DNA of 22,291 nucleotides from Oscillospiraceae bacterium (GCA_019420135.1 JAHZHS010000007.1:5646-27936); one strand, 5' to 3'; positions 1 through 8,197 are shown, counted from the stretch's first letter. Notes: a model not told the origin generated them from the sequence alone. A program made the numbers and translations.

Positions 1-152
1 TGGTCAGCATGGGCATGGTGGACGGCCTGGTCATGGAACTCAAGGGCTTCTGGATCATCGGTATCCTGCGCGTCCTCTTTGAGCTGGTCCGCAATATGGT
101 GCTCAATTCGTTCATGGAAAAGCGCATCGCAGAGAAAAAGGAGAGCAAGTGA
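1..152 (+). CDS. C-terminal fragment of a membrane-associated protein
   Basis: Only the last ~49 codons are inside the window. The frame reads through a hydrophobic stretch (FWIIGILRVLFELV) and then a lysine- and glutamate-rich tail ending EKKESK before a TGA stop at 150-152. This looks like a final membrane or amphipathic helix followed by a charged cytoplasmic tail. The stop overlaps the ATG of the next gene by one base, so the two are translationally coupled and probably cooperate. The following gene is GtrA-like, so a polyprenyl-linked glycan or membrane function is possible, but too little of this protein is visible to name a family. Confidence 0.6.
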   Translation, partial: VSMGMVDGLVMELKGFWIIGILRVLFELVRNMVLNSFMEKRIAEKKESK

Positions 153-724
153 TGAATATCTGGTCTAATTTCGCCGCAAAACATCCGGCGGCAGCCAAGT
201 GGGTGCGTGAAGGCGGCCTGTTTGTCATCGTCAGCAATGTCATTACGGTATTCAAGTACCTGATGCTTCAGTTCCTGCCGGCGGCTTTCGCGGGCCTGGG
301 CGATGCCAGCTTCGGCTGGCCGGGCATTCCCATCACCCTGTTCGGCGAGACCTTCGAGTGGAACATTCTGGGTTACGATCAGGCACACGGCGGTCTGGCT
401 TACTTCTGCGCCTACATGGTGGCCATGGTCATCGGTGAATGCATCAACTTCCCCATCCAGCGCAACTTTGTCTTCCGCTCCAAGGGCAAGCTTGGCCCCC
501 AGATCGCTTGGTACCTGCTGGCGTTCTGCCTCAGCACCTGCAGCGTCAACTCCATCAACTGCATCTGGGTCGCGGTGGCCGGTCTGCTGGTTCCCGACTT
601 CATCTACAACATCGGCACCACGGTGCTCAACGGCGGCATCTCGATGATCGTGTTCTTCTTTGTCAACAAGATCATCTTCCCCTCGGCGGACAGCGCCCCC
701 AAGGCTGCCGGCAGCGCTGAATAA
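152..724 (+). CDS. GtrA-like family small integral membrane protein
   Basis: A 190-aa polytopic protein with about four hydrophobic segments, in the size range of the GtrA-like family (usually 120-200 aa). The region INFPIQRNFVFRSKGK (about residues 95-110) matches the family's central N-x-x-x-x-R-x-x-x-F motif, followed by a third and fourth membrane segment. GtrA-like proteins are thought to help move or modify polyprenyl-phosphate-linked sugars for surface glycans; no precise substrate can be read here. I use the ATG at 152 rather than the GTG at 149 because AAGGAGAG at about 138-145 is well placed and the upstream stop (150-152) overlaps this ATG. The alanine-rich tail after residue 175 is probably cytoplasmic. 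A terminator follows, so this gene ends its operon. Confidence 0.75.
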   Translation: MNIWSNFAAKHPAAAKWVREGGLFVIVSNVITVFKYLMLQFLPAAFAGLGDASFGWPGIPITLFGETFEWNILGYDQAHGGLAYFCAYMVAMVIGECINFPIQRNFVFRSKGKLGPQIAWYLLAFCLSTCSVNSINCIWVAVAGLLVPDFIYNIGTTVLNGGISMIVFFFVNKIIFPSADSAPKAAGSAE

Positions 725-797
725 TTTCTGCAACTGAACCATTTCCCTGCGGAATCCGACCTTCCGAATCAATATCCCTGTACTCCGGATGCCGCAT

Positions 798-840
798 CCA
801 ACCCCCGCTCACGCCAGTCCCGTGGGACGGGGGTTGGTTT
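798..840 (+). terminator. Intrinsic terminator after the GtrA-like gene
   Basis: A 9-bp stem (ccaaccccc at 798-806 with gggggttgg at 829-837) encloses a second small hairpin (gtcccgtgggac) and is followed by a short T run. It ends the gtrA operon and insulates the two-component system downstream. Confidence 0.7.
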
Positions 841-879
841 ATGCCGGGACGTTTTTTGCAGGGGGCGGCGCCGTGCGCC

Positions 880-908
880 TTGCGCAGCGGGGCGCACAAC
901 GGTATAAT
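880..908 (+). promoter_or_regulatory. Sigma-A-type promoter of the two-component operon
   Basis: A perfect -10 box TATAAT (903-908) lies 17 bp after TTGCGC (880-885), a weak -35 box. It sits 37 bp before the GTG start of the response regulator. The weak -35 would suit activator-dependent control such as autoregulation, which is inference. Confidence 0.6.
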
Positions 909-944
909 AAAAACAGAATGACCGGCTGAAAGGTACGGTGAAAC

Positions 945-1661
945 GTGAAACAGATCGCCATAGTTGAAGATGAAACCCCGGCAGCCCAGACGCTGACCGA
1001 GTATATCGCGCGCTACGCAGCCGAAACCGGCCAGGAGTTTGAGGTCACCAGAAGTGAGAGCGGGGAAAAATTTCTCCGGGAATACCGCCCCGTTTACGCG
1101 GTGGTGTTCCTGGACATCCAGATGCCCGGCCGGGACGGTATGGAGACCGCTGCCGCCCTGCGGAAGCTGGACCGGAATGTCTCCCTGATTTTTGCCACCA
1201 ATCTGGTTCAGTATGCTCTGAAAGGTTACGAGGTGGATGCGGTGGGATTTCTGGTCAAGCCGGTCAGCTACTATGATTTCTCGCTGAAATTCAAAAAAGC
1301 GCTGGACATCTATCTGATGAATGAGGAGCGCAGCTTCACGGTCAACTCGTCGGGGGGCATCTGCCGGATCTCCACCGACAAGCTGATGTATGTGGAGGTC
1401 CTTAATCATCGTCTGATCTATCATCTGGTGGACGATGCCATCGAGCGCACCGGCGTGCTCTCCGATGTAGAGCAGGAACTGCACGATTTCGGATTCCTGC
1501 GCTGCAACAAGTGCTATCTGGTCAATCCCAAATTTGTGGTCAAAGTCAAGGGATACACGGTCCAGGTGGGCAGCACCACGCTTCAGATCAGCCGCCCCAG
1601 GCGGGCGGCTTTCCTGGCGGAACTGACCAACTGGTACGCAGGTTTCCAGGGAGGAAAGTGA
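945..1661 (+). CDS. LytTR-family response regulator (AgrA/VirR type)
   Basis: A 238-aa DNA-binding response regulator. Residues 1-120 form the receiver domain: acidic pocket at D9, phospho-acceptor D57 in FLDIQMPGRDG, conserved T/A at 84-86 and K105 in the KP motif. Residues about 132-230 form a LytTR domain (FTVNSSGGICRISTDKLMYVEVLNHRL is its start, NPKFVVKV lies in the core). LytTR proteins bind paired short direct repeats upstream of their targets. The GTG start at 945 has an AAAGGT-like ribosome site and follows a clear promoter. The gene stops 2 bp before the histidine kinase ATG, so the pair is one operon. No AgrB or AgrD is nearby, so the signal is unknown. Confidence 0.92.
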   Translation: MKQIAIVEDETPAAQTLTEYIARYAAETGQEFEVTRSESGEKFLREYRPVYAVVFLDIQMPGRDGMETAAALRKLDRNVSLIFATNLVQYALKGYEVDAVGFLVKPVSYYDFSLKFKKALDIYLMNEERSFTVNSSGGICRISTDKLMYVEVLNHRLIYHLVDDAIERTGVLSDVEQELHDFGFLRCNKCYLVNPKFVVKVKGYTVQVGSTTLQISRPRRAAFLAELTNWYAGFQGGK

Positions 1662-1663
1662 CG

Positions 1664-3034
1664 ATGGCGGAACTGTCCTTTATCTATTGGGAAGTCATCC
1701 TTGAATTCCTGTTTGAGCTGTATGTTTTTTACGGCCTGACCTTTTTCACCCTCAAGCGCCGGCCGCGGTTCTGGCTGCGCCTGCTGGGCGGTGCGGCCGG
1801 GGTCCTGGTGCTGGCCATCGGTGCAGCCGCGGCCTACCGGCTCTGGGGGGATACCGTACTGGGACGGATCGGGGTCTACCTTGTCCTGTTCGCCGTTACC
1901 ATCGCCCACATGTACCTTTGTTTCGCACAGCAGTTTTCCACCATCCTGTTCTGCTGCAGCGTGGCCTATGCAGCCCAGAATATGTGCTACAAGCTGCGGC
2001 TGATGGTGCTGGATCTCTGCCGGGGGGCACTGGATCAGGTACGGGATGTGCCGCACTTCCTGCTGTATTATCGCATCGTCTATGTGATCTTCTTTGCAGC
2101 GACGGCAGCGCTGGCGTATTTCCTTTTTATCCGGCGGACAACGCGCTATCTCAACCGATGGCAGATGGATCGTCAGCTGCTGGCCCTGTGCGTGTTTGTA
2201 CTGGTCGTTGCGGTTTTTCTCTGCTCGGTAGAGGATATTTACTTTACTCTGCTCGGCACTCGGCTGGAACAGGAATTTGAGGCCCTGGGTTACCTGGTGC
2301 TGAAGGAAACCGGCAACCTTTTCTCAGTGACATGCTGTGTGATTGTGCTGCAGCTGGCCAGCCGAACGGCGGAGCAGAGGGAACTCAAACAGGAAGTGGA
2401 ATATCTGCAATATACCATTCGCCAGAGCCGCCGCCAGTATGAGATCGCCAAGGATACCATCGACCTCATCAATATCAAGTGTCATGACATCCGCTACAAG
2501 ATCGCTGCCCTTGGGGCGAAGAACGGCGAGATCGGGGAGCAGGCCATGGAGGATCTGCGCAAAAGCATCTCGATTTATGATGCCAAGGTGGAGACGGGCA
2601 ATCAGCTGCTGGATGTCCTTCTTACCGAGAAAAGCCTCTACTGTGAACAGAACGGCATCACCTTCTCCTGTATGGCGGACGGTGAAAAGCTGGACTTCAT
2701 CGACGACAGCGACCTTTACTGCCTGTTCGGCAACATTGTGGACAATGCGCTGGAGGCGGTCAAGGCCATTTCGGAGCAGGAACGCCGCGTCATCAACCTG
2801 CTGGTCAAGGCGCAGGGAGATCTGCTGATGATTCAGGCGGACAACTATTTCGACGGTACCCTCACCTTCCGCGACGGCCTGCCGGTGACCACCAAGGCGG
2901 ACAAGAATTACCACGGCTTCGGCCTGCGCAGCATCCGCATGATCGTCCATAAATACGACGGCACACTGACCACCTTCGCGGAGGGAGACGTCTTTCATCT
3001 GAACATTCTGTTCGGTGCAAACAGCAAAGAATGA
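1664..3034 (+). CDS. Sensor histidine kinase with GHKL ATPase domain (AgrC-like)
   Basis: A 456-aa kinase, partner of the preceding regulator. Residues 1-232 contain about six membrane helices with no large extracellular domain, as in AgrC/ComD-type peptide sensors. Residues 233-270 form a coiled linker. The H box is KCHDIRYK with H274; the N box is GNIVDNALEA (357-366); the G box is GFGLRSIRMIV (418-428). There is no separate HisKA_3 domain, as expected for HPK10-type kinases. An open frame extends upstream to 1511, but that part overlaps the regulator; the ATG at 1664 follows GGGAGGAAAG directly and gives a normal hydrophobic N-terminus. A terminator follows 40 bp after the stop. The ligand is unknown. 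Confidence 0.9.
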   Translation: MAELSFIYWEVILEFLFELYVFYGLTFFTLKRRPRFWLRLLGGAAGVLVLAIGAAAAYRLWGDTVLGRIGVYLVLFAVTIAHMYLCFAQQFSTILFCCSVAYAAQNMCYKLRLMVLDLCRGALDQVRDVPHFLLYYRIVYVIFFAATAALAYFLFIRRTTRYLNRWQMDRQLLALCVFVLVVAVFLCSVEDIYFTLLGTRLEQEFEALGYLVLKETGNLFSVTCCVIVLQLASRTAEQRELKQEVEYLQYTIRQSRRQYEIAKDTIDLINIKCHDIRYKIAALGAKNGEIGEQAMEDLRKSISIYDAKVETGNQLLDVLLTEKSLYCEQNGITFSCMADGEKLDFIDDSDLYCLFGNIVDNALEAVKAISEQERRVINLLVKAQGDLLMIQADNYFDGTLTFRDGLPVTTKADKNYHGFGLRSIRMIVHKYDGTLTTFAEGDVFHLNILFGANSKE

Positions 3035-3071
3035 TCCCAATGTCAGAATACGAAAAAAACGTACAGTTCCG

Positions 3072-3104
3072 GAAACACCTGTTGAGAGCAGGTGTTTCTT
3101 TTGT
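3072..3104 (+). terminator. Intrinsic terminator of the two-component operon
   Basis: A 10-bp perfect stem (gaaacacctg 3072-3081 with caggtgtttc 3089-3098) with a 7-base loop and a T-rich tail. The loop holds TTGAGA, which could double as the -35 box of the next gene's promoter. Confidence 0.85.
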
Positions 3105-3110
3105 TATATT
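3082..3110 (+). promoter_or_regulatory. Candidate promoter of the GH3 gene
   Basis: TTGAGA (3082-3087), 17 bp, then TATATT (3105-3110). Transcription would begin near 3117 and give a ~320-nt leader. The -35 box lies in the loop of the preceding terminator, so this is a spacing and consensus match only. Confidence 0.45.
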
Positions 3111-3116
3111 GTAACT

Positions 3117-3437
3117 AATGAGCCGAGATTTGTGGGATAATTTTGTGGAAACATGGGGGATTCCGCTTCTGCCACACAGCGCCGTCACGACAAGCAAAGG
3201 AGGACACAACAAGGAGAAAACGGCGAAACTGGCGGCGGTAGTCTCCGTCTGCGTCGGCACTCCGGGCGTCCCTGATAGACCTTTCCTGCCCGAAGTTCCC
3301 CGGACACAGACGGTGAAACTCCACAGCGCCGCGGCCCCGGCTTGATGCCCGCAGCCACACCCTGTGTGGACTGCGCAAAGACTGTGCTTTCCCCCAAGAG
3401 GGGAGAGTGCGGTGATCTGAAATAGGAGGGATTTCTT
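3117..3437 (+). promoter_or_regulatory. Structured 5' leader of the GH3 gene
   Basis: A gene-free ~320-base stretch with three consecutive inverted repeats. First, ccgtctg (3245-3251) pairs with cagacgg (3307-3313), extended by gtc/gac after one mismatch, and encloses a nested cgggc/gcccg pair (3263-3267 with 3288-3292). Second, gcag-ccacac (3351-3360) pairs with gtgtgg-a-ctgc (3364-3374). Third, ctttcccc (3387-3394) pairs with ggggagag (3400-3407), with further pairs below. The last hairpin ends 14 bases before the AGGAGGG ribosome site. I recognise no named riboswitch class. A regulatory or mRNA-stabilising 5' UTR is the simplest reading. Confidence 0.45.
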
Positions 3438-6400
3438 TTGGCAAAAGAGAAAAAGAAGAAAAAGCTGAGCGCCAAGGTCTTCACAGCGATCGTTGCACCG
3501 CTGCTGGCCATCCTGCTGGCGTTCTCCATCGCACTTGCCACCATCGCGCCCATGTCCTATGACCTGGTTCTGCGCGATATCTTCGGTGAGACCGAATTCA
3601 ATTTCGGCGACTCCACCAACGGTGTGGACGCGGAGTATTATACCCGCGACATCACCGATTCCGATGAGCTGCAGGCTGCCGAGCAGGCTTACACCCGCAA
3701 GGCCGGCGCTGAAGGCTTTGTTCTGCTCTACAACAAGAACGACGGCGGCAAGGGCCTGCCTGTTGCAGCCGGCTCCAAACTGAGCCTGTTCTCGGCCTCT
3801 TCCATCAACCTGCTGGCTGGCGGCACCGGTTCCGGCGTCAGCACCATCTCCAGCGACATGCGCACCGCTCTGCAGGAACAGGGCTTCTCCATCAATGAGT
3901 CGCTGTGGAACTTCTACACCGAAAACAAGGACACCTACACCCGCGGCGGCGGCGCCATCATGTACGGCGGCGCCGAAGACTGGTCCATCAACGAGGCGCC
4001 CATCGACGCCATCCCCGATGAGGCCAAGACCGAAGCCCAGGGCACCACTCCCATCTTCTTCATCTCCCGTACCGGCGGCGAGGGCCGTGACCTGGGCCGC
4101 TACATGGGCGACTGGACCGACATCGAGGAAGACAAGGACAAGCATTACCTGGAGCCCGACTCCGTCGAGCTGGGTGTCATCAGCTACCTGAACGATAACT
4201 TCGACAACGTCATCATCGTTGTCAACACCAACAACGCCTTTGAGCTGGGCTGGATCAAGGATTACCCCAACATCTCCGCTGTCCTGTGGGCACCCGGTGC
4301 CGGCGGCGATACCTGCCGCTCCATCGCTGATGTGCTCAGCGGCAATGTCAACCCCTCCGGCCATCTGGTGGATACCTTCGCCTACGATGCCTTCTCCTCT
4401 CCTGCCATGCAGAACATGGGCGATACCATGCTGGTCAACAACGGCGAGGATGTGCAGGCCGGCATCTTCTACGATGAAGGCATCTACGTCGGCTACAAGT
4501 ACTACGAGACCCGCTACTTTGACAAGATGCTGGATCAGGGCAATGCCGGTGACTACGACTATGCCACCACCGTGCAGTACCCCTTCGGCTACGGCACGAC
4601 CTACACCACCTTCCAGTGGTCCGATTTCCAGATGAGCAGCATGGATGAAAACGGTGACATCCAGATCAGCGTCAAGGTCACCAACACCGGCGCCGTTGCC
4701 GGCCGTGACGTTGTCCAGGTCTACCTGAACACCCCCTACACCGACTACGACCGCACCAACCACATCGAGAAGGCCGCTGCCTCTCTGGTCGGCTTCGAAA
4801 AGACCGGCGAACTGGAGCCCGGCGCTTCCGAGACGGTCACCGTCACCGTCAACGAGAAGGACTTCATCTCCTACGATGATGTCCAGGCCAAGACCTACAT
4901 TCTGGAAGCCGGCGATTACCTGCTGACCGCTGCCACCAACGCCCACCACGCTGTCAACAACTTCCTGGCTTACCAGGGCGCTGCCAACGACGGCCTGTTC
5001 GGCACTCCCGATCCCGCTTTCGTGGGCAAGTGGACTTACAGCTACGCTGCCAACGGCGGTGTGGACAACGTCACCTTCTCCACTTCCGAGACCGGCGCTG
5101 CAATCACCAACCAGTTTGACACTGCCAGCTACGATGAATTTACCCCCCGTGACCAGTACCTGACCCGTCAGGACTGGACCGGCACCTTCCCCAAGACCCA
5201 CGGCAACCAGGACAGCCAGCGCAAGAGCGAATACAGCGAGAAGAACGGCTATACCTGGGAGCTGGAAGTCTCCGACAGCATCAAGGATGCCATCCTGGCA
5301 AAGGGCGCTGAGGCGTCCCTCAACCCCATGAGCGAGGAAGAGGCTGCCTCCAAGGCCGGCGTCTACGGCCAGGACGGCGACCTGGAACTGATCGATTACC
5401 GCGGCCGTGACTTCGACGAGGTCGAGGCCGAGGGCGGCTGGGACGCCCTGATCAACCAGATGGACGCCAGCGAACTGGAGAACATCATCCGCAACGGCGG
5501 TTACCAGACCCTGGCATCCACCGCTGCCGGCAAACCCCGTGCCATCGACTTCGACGGCCCCTCCGGCCTGAACGAGGGCGGCGTCACCCATGAGCCCTAC
5601 TCCATCACCTACCCCTGCGCCACCAACCTGGCCGCCAGCTGGGATCGTGAAAACTCCTACCTCCACGGCTACTACGTGGGTGAGGATGCTCTGGCCGCCG
5701 ACGGCAACTGGGGCGATCATTCCTACATCGGCATCATCTCCGGCTGGTACGCACCGGCTATGAACATCCATCGCACCCCGTTTGCAGGCCGTAACTTCGA
5801 GTACTACTCCGAGGACGGCTTCATGTCCGGCGAGATGGCCCTGCAGGCCGTGTCCGCCTGCTCTCAGAAGGGCGTCTACGCTTACATCAAGCACTTTGCC
5901 CTGAATGACCAGGAGGATCACCGCAACGGTGTGGCCACCTTCTCCAACGAGCAGGCCATCCGTGAGATCTACCTCAAGCCCTTCCAGACCTGCATCGAAG
6001 AGCGTCCCACCACCACCATCAAGGTGCAGCAGTACGATGCCGACACCGACACCTACACCGAGACGACCGCAGACATTCCCGCTGTCATCGCTGTCATGTC
6101 CTCCTACAACCGCATCGGCTGCACCTGGGCAGGCGGCAACTACAACCTGATCACCGGCGTGCTCCGCAACGAGTGGGGCTTTGACGGCTCCGTCATCACC
6201 GACTACGACAACGGCGGCTACATGGACACCGAGCAGTGCATCCGCGCCGGCGGCGACCTCAAGCTGACCGGCTACGCGGTGGATGCTCCTCTGGACATCA
6301 CCAACCCGGCTTCCCAGTACTACGCCCGTCAGTCTCTCAAGCACATCCTCTACACCACCGTCAACTCCAACGCTATGAACGGCGTTGTCCACGGCACGGT

Positions 6401-6530
6401 GGTCGGCGAGCTGCCCTTTGCAAACTACTACTTCATCATCATCGGTGAGTGGATCGTTGCCATCGCTCTGATCGTCTGGGGCGTTGTGGCCATCCGCCGC
6501 CGCTGGAAGGCAGAAAAGGCAGCCAAGTAA
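3438..6530 (+). CDS. Membrane-tethered, circularly permuted GH3 family glycoside hydrolase
   Basis: A 1030-aa enzyme likely cleaving beta-linked sugars (beta-glucosidase-like) outside the cell. Domain order is permuted: the alpha/beta sandwich comes first (about 60-395), then a fibronectin-III-like domain (about 400-500), then the TIM barrel (about 600-985). The likely acid/base is E215 in GGEGRD; the nucleophile is D922 in the VITDYDNGG motif; KHFALND (818-824) is the barrel's substrate-binding lysine-histidine motif. A lysine-rich N-terminus precedes a membrane helix (about 15-40), and a second helix (about 996-1017) precedes RRRWKAEKAAK, so both ends should be cytoplasmic and the catalytic part outside. 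The TTG start at 3438 has AGGAGGG 7 bp upstream. Codon choice is strongly biased to CTG, GGC, ATC and AAC, suggesting high expression. Terminators lie before and after, so it is monocistronic. Exact substrate is unknown. Confidence 0.93.
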   Translation: MAKEKKKKKLSAKVFTAIVAPLLAILLAFSIALATIAPMSYDLVLRDIFGETEFNFGDSTNGVDAEYYTRDITDSDELQAAEQAYTRKAGAEGFVLLYNKNDGGKGLPVAAGSKLSLFSASSINLLAGGTGSGVSTISSDMRTALQEQGFSINESLWNFYTENKDTYTRGGGAIMYGGAEDWSINEAPIDAIPDEAKTEAQGTTPIFFISRTGGEGRDLGRYMGDWTDIEEDKDKHYLEPDSVELGVISYLNDNFDNVIIVVNTNNAFELGWIKDYPNISAVLWAPGAGGDTCRSIADVLSGNVNPSGHLVDTFAYDAFSSPAMQNMGDTMLVNNGEDVQAGIFYDEGIYVGYKYYETRYFDKMLDQGNAGDYDYATTVQYPFGYGTTYTTFQWSDFQMSSMDENGDIQISVKVTNTGAVAGRDVVQVYLNTPYTDYDRTNHIEKAAASLVGFEKTGELEPGASETVTVTVNEKDFISYDDVQAKTYILEAGDYLLTAATNAHHAVNNFLAYQGAANDGLFGTPDPAFVGKWTYSYAANGGVDNVTFSTSETGAAITNQFDTASYDEFTPRDQYLTRQDWTGTFPKTHGNQDSQRKSEYSEKNGYTWELEVSDSIKDAILAKGAEASLNPMSEEEAASKAGVYGQDGDLELIDYRGRDFDEVEAEGGWDALINQMDASELENIIRNGGYQTLASTAAGKPRAIDFDGPSGLNEGGVTHEPYSITYPCATNLAASWDRENSYLHGYYVGEDALAADGNWGDHSYIGIISGWYAPAMNIHRTPFAGRNFEYYSEDGFMSGEMALQAVSACSQKGVYAYIKHFALNDQEDHRNGVATFSNEQAIREIYLKPFQTCIEERPTTTIKVQQYDADTDTYTETTADIPAVIAVMSSYNRIGCTWAGGNYNLITGVLRNEWGFDGSVITDYDNGGYMDTEQCIRAGGDLKLTGYAVDAPLDITNPASQYYARQSLKHILYTTVNSNAMNGVVHGTVVGELPFANYYFIIIGEWIVAIALIVWGVVAIRRRWKAEKAAK

Positions 6531-6584
6531 TTTCCTTTGCTGAATCGGTCAGGCCCTCCTGACGAATACAAATCTCCTTGTTGG

Positions 6585-6633
6585 CAAGCCGGCCCGGAAT
6601 GGACGCAAGTCCGCCGGGCCGGCTTGTTTTTTT
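6585..6633 (+). terminator. Strong intrinsic terminator after the GH3 gene
   Basis: A 13-bp perfect GC-rich stem (6585-6597 with 6614-6626) followed by seven T residues. Confidence 0.92.
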
Positions 6634-6646
6634 GCCCTGCGTCCCG

Positions 6647-6675
6647 TTGACGCCCCGCGGCTTTGGGGGTATAGT
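6647..6675 (+). promoter_or_regulatory. Promoter of the MBL hydrolase gene
   Basis: TTGACG (6647-6652), 17 bp, TATAGT (6670-6675): near-consensus sigma-A boxes starting 14 bp after the T run of the previous terminator. Confidence 0.75.
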
Positions 6676-6743
6676 GAAGAAAAAGCGTGCGGCGGCAAAC
6701 GGCACAGTCTGGCTGCCGCATGGCAGGAAAGGGCGGCCTCTCT

Positions 6744-7592
6744 ATGCGCATCACCGTTCTCGTGGAAAACACCACCCCCACCAAAGTTCTCACCGCCGAA
6801 CACGGCCTGAGCCTCTATCTGGAATACCGCGGCACACCCTGTCTTCTCGACGCAGGGGCCAGCGGTGCCTTTGCCGCCAATGCGGACACCCTGGGCATCC
6901 CTCTGGACAAGATTCAGCTCGCCCTGCTCTCCCACGGCCACTACGACCATGGGGGTGGGCTGGGAGAATTCCTGCGCCGCAATGCCGTGGCACCGGTGTA
7001 TGCCATGGCCGGGGCGTGCCAAGCCTATTATTCGGGAGACGGGGAAATGCGCCATGACATCGGCATCCCTGCACCGGTGAAATCCTCTCTGGCCGGACGC
7101 CTCCGCCCGGTGGACCGCGTGGCGCAGCCCCTGCCGGGACTGTGGCTGATCCCCCATACCACACCGGGCCTGGAGGAGATCGGCAAGGCCAAAAAACTCT
7201 ACCGCGGCACGGCGGATGGGGTGACGCCCGATGATTTCTCCCATGAGATGAGCGTGGTCCTGGAAACCTCCCGGGGACTGGTGGTCTGCAACAGCTGCTG
7301 CCATGCAGGGCTGCAGGCGGTTCTGGGGGAGGTGACGGAGCAGTTTCCCGGACGGCCCATCTGGGCCTTTGTGGGCGGGCTGCACATGCGCGGCCGCAGC
7401 CACGGATGCGAGATCTGCACCTTCACCCCGGAGGAGCTGCAGGCCGTGGCCGACTGCGTGATCGACCACAGTGTAGGTACCGTCTACACCGGCCACTGCA
7501 CCGGGTCGGTGGCCTTTGATCTGCTCCGCCCGCTGCTGGGGGAGCGCCTGCAGCCGCTGACCACCGGACAGGTCATCGACCTGCCGGACTGA
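6744..7592 (+). CDS. MBL-fold metallo-hydrolase (COG1237-like)
   Basis: A 282-aa cytoplasmic protein of the metallo-beta-lactamase fold. The metal motif is SHGHYDHGGG with H64, H66, D68 and H69; later ligands are likely the histidines in CNSCCHAG, GGLHMRG and YTGHCTG. The overall pattern matches the COG1237 group that includes proteins annotated as 7,8-dihydropterin-6-methyl-4-(beta-D-ribofuranosyl)-aminobenzene-5'-phosphate synthase; the bacterial members' real substrate is generally unknown. I start at ATG 6744 (MRITVLVEN) because the longer frame from 6687 adds a 19-aa non-homologous-looking stretch, while AGGAAAGGG lies just upstream of 6744 and the N-terminus then begins with the first beta strand. 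A near-consensus promoter precedes it. The SRAP gene starts 25 bp after the stop. Confidence 0.85.
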   Translation: MRITVLVENTTPTKVLTAEHGLSLYLEYRGTPCLLDAGASGAFAANADTLGIPLDKIQLALLSHGHYDHGGGLGEFLRRNAVAPVYAMAGACQAYYSGDGEMRHDIGIPAPVKSSLAGRLRPVDRVAQPLPGLWLIPHTTPGLEEIGKAKKLYRGTADGVTPDDFSHEMSVVLETSRGLVVCNSCCHAGLQAVLGEVTEQFPGRPIWAFVGGLHMRGRSHGCEICTFTPEELQAVADCVIDHSVGTVYTGHCTGSVAFDLLRPLLGERLQPLTTGQVIDLPD

Positions 7593-7616
7593 ACCTGTCA
7601 AAAGGAGGAAACATCC

Positions 7617-8192
7617 ATGTGCGGGCGGTATCATTTTTCCACGGCGGGCAGCCCGGCCTTGCAGGCGCTGGCCAGACGGCTTCAGCGCGTGGAGGGGACC
7701 CTGCCTGCGGAGGGCGATGTGGCGCCCTCCCAGACTGCCCTGGTGGTGGTGCAGGGGGCGGCAGGCCCGCAGGTCTGCCTGCGCCCCTGGGGCTGGACCG
7801 GGCAGGTGGGACAGATCATCAACGCCCGGGCCGAGACGGTGACCGAAAAGCCCCTGTTCCGGGACAACTTTGCCCGGCACCGCTGTGTGATCCCCGCCAG
7901 TTCCTTCTATGAGTGGGACGCGGGCTGCCATCCCTACCGGTTTGCCCTGGAGGGGGAACCCCTCTACCTGGCAGGCATCTGCAATGCCGAGGGCCGCTTT
8001 GTCATCCTGACCACGGCGCCTAACGGCTGTATGCGGCCCATCCATGACCGTATGCCCCTGATCCTGCGCCGGGAGGAGGTCCGCCCCTGGCTGGCCGATC
8101 CCGCTGCAGCCCGGATACTGCTGGGAAAAATCCCGCCCGAGCTGGACCGGGAAAGCCTGGACGGTCAGCTGCGCCTGGAAGATCTGACCTGA
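7617..8192 (+). CDS. SOS response-associated peptidase (SRAP; HMCES/YedK family)
   Basis: A 191-aa SRAP protein. This family forms a thiazolidine crosslink to abasic sites in single-stranded DNA and later releases itself by autoproteolysis. The key residues are present: C2 directly after the initiator methionine (MCGRYHF), N69/R71/E73 in the NARAET motif, E99 in SFYEW and H143 in MRPIHDRMP. Length is close to E. coli YedK (about 220 aa), slightly short at the C-terminus. The ATG is fixed by the need for Cys2 and by AAAGGAGG upstream. It follows the MBL gene by 25 bp and probably shares its promoter; no LexA box was recognised. Confidence 0.95.
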   Translation: MCGRYHFSTAGSPALQALARRLQRVEGTLPAEGDVAPSQTALVVVQGAAGPQVCLRPWGWTGQVGQIINARAETVTEKPLFRDNFARHRCVIPASSFYEWDAGCHPYRFALEGEPLYLAGICNAEGRFVILTTAPNGCMRPIHDRMPLILRREEVRPWLADPAAARILLGKIPPELDRESLDGQLRLEDLT

Positions 8193-8197
8193 AAAAC

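Noticed and set aside
3118..3345. A 75-codon frame in the GH3 leader
   Set aside because: Its ATG would sit almost at the inferred transcription start without a ribosome site, and the composition changes part-way through; the inverted repeats explain the DNA better.
2862..6392. A 1176-codon open frame on the minus strand opposite the GH3 gene
   Set aside because: It lies antisense to a gene with clear GH3 motifs and catalytic residues. Its protein is a Val/Gly/Asp-rich composition artefact of biased GC-rich codons, with no domain.
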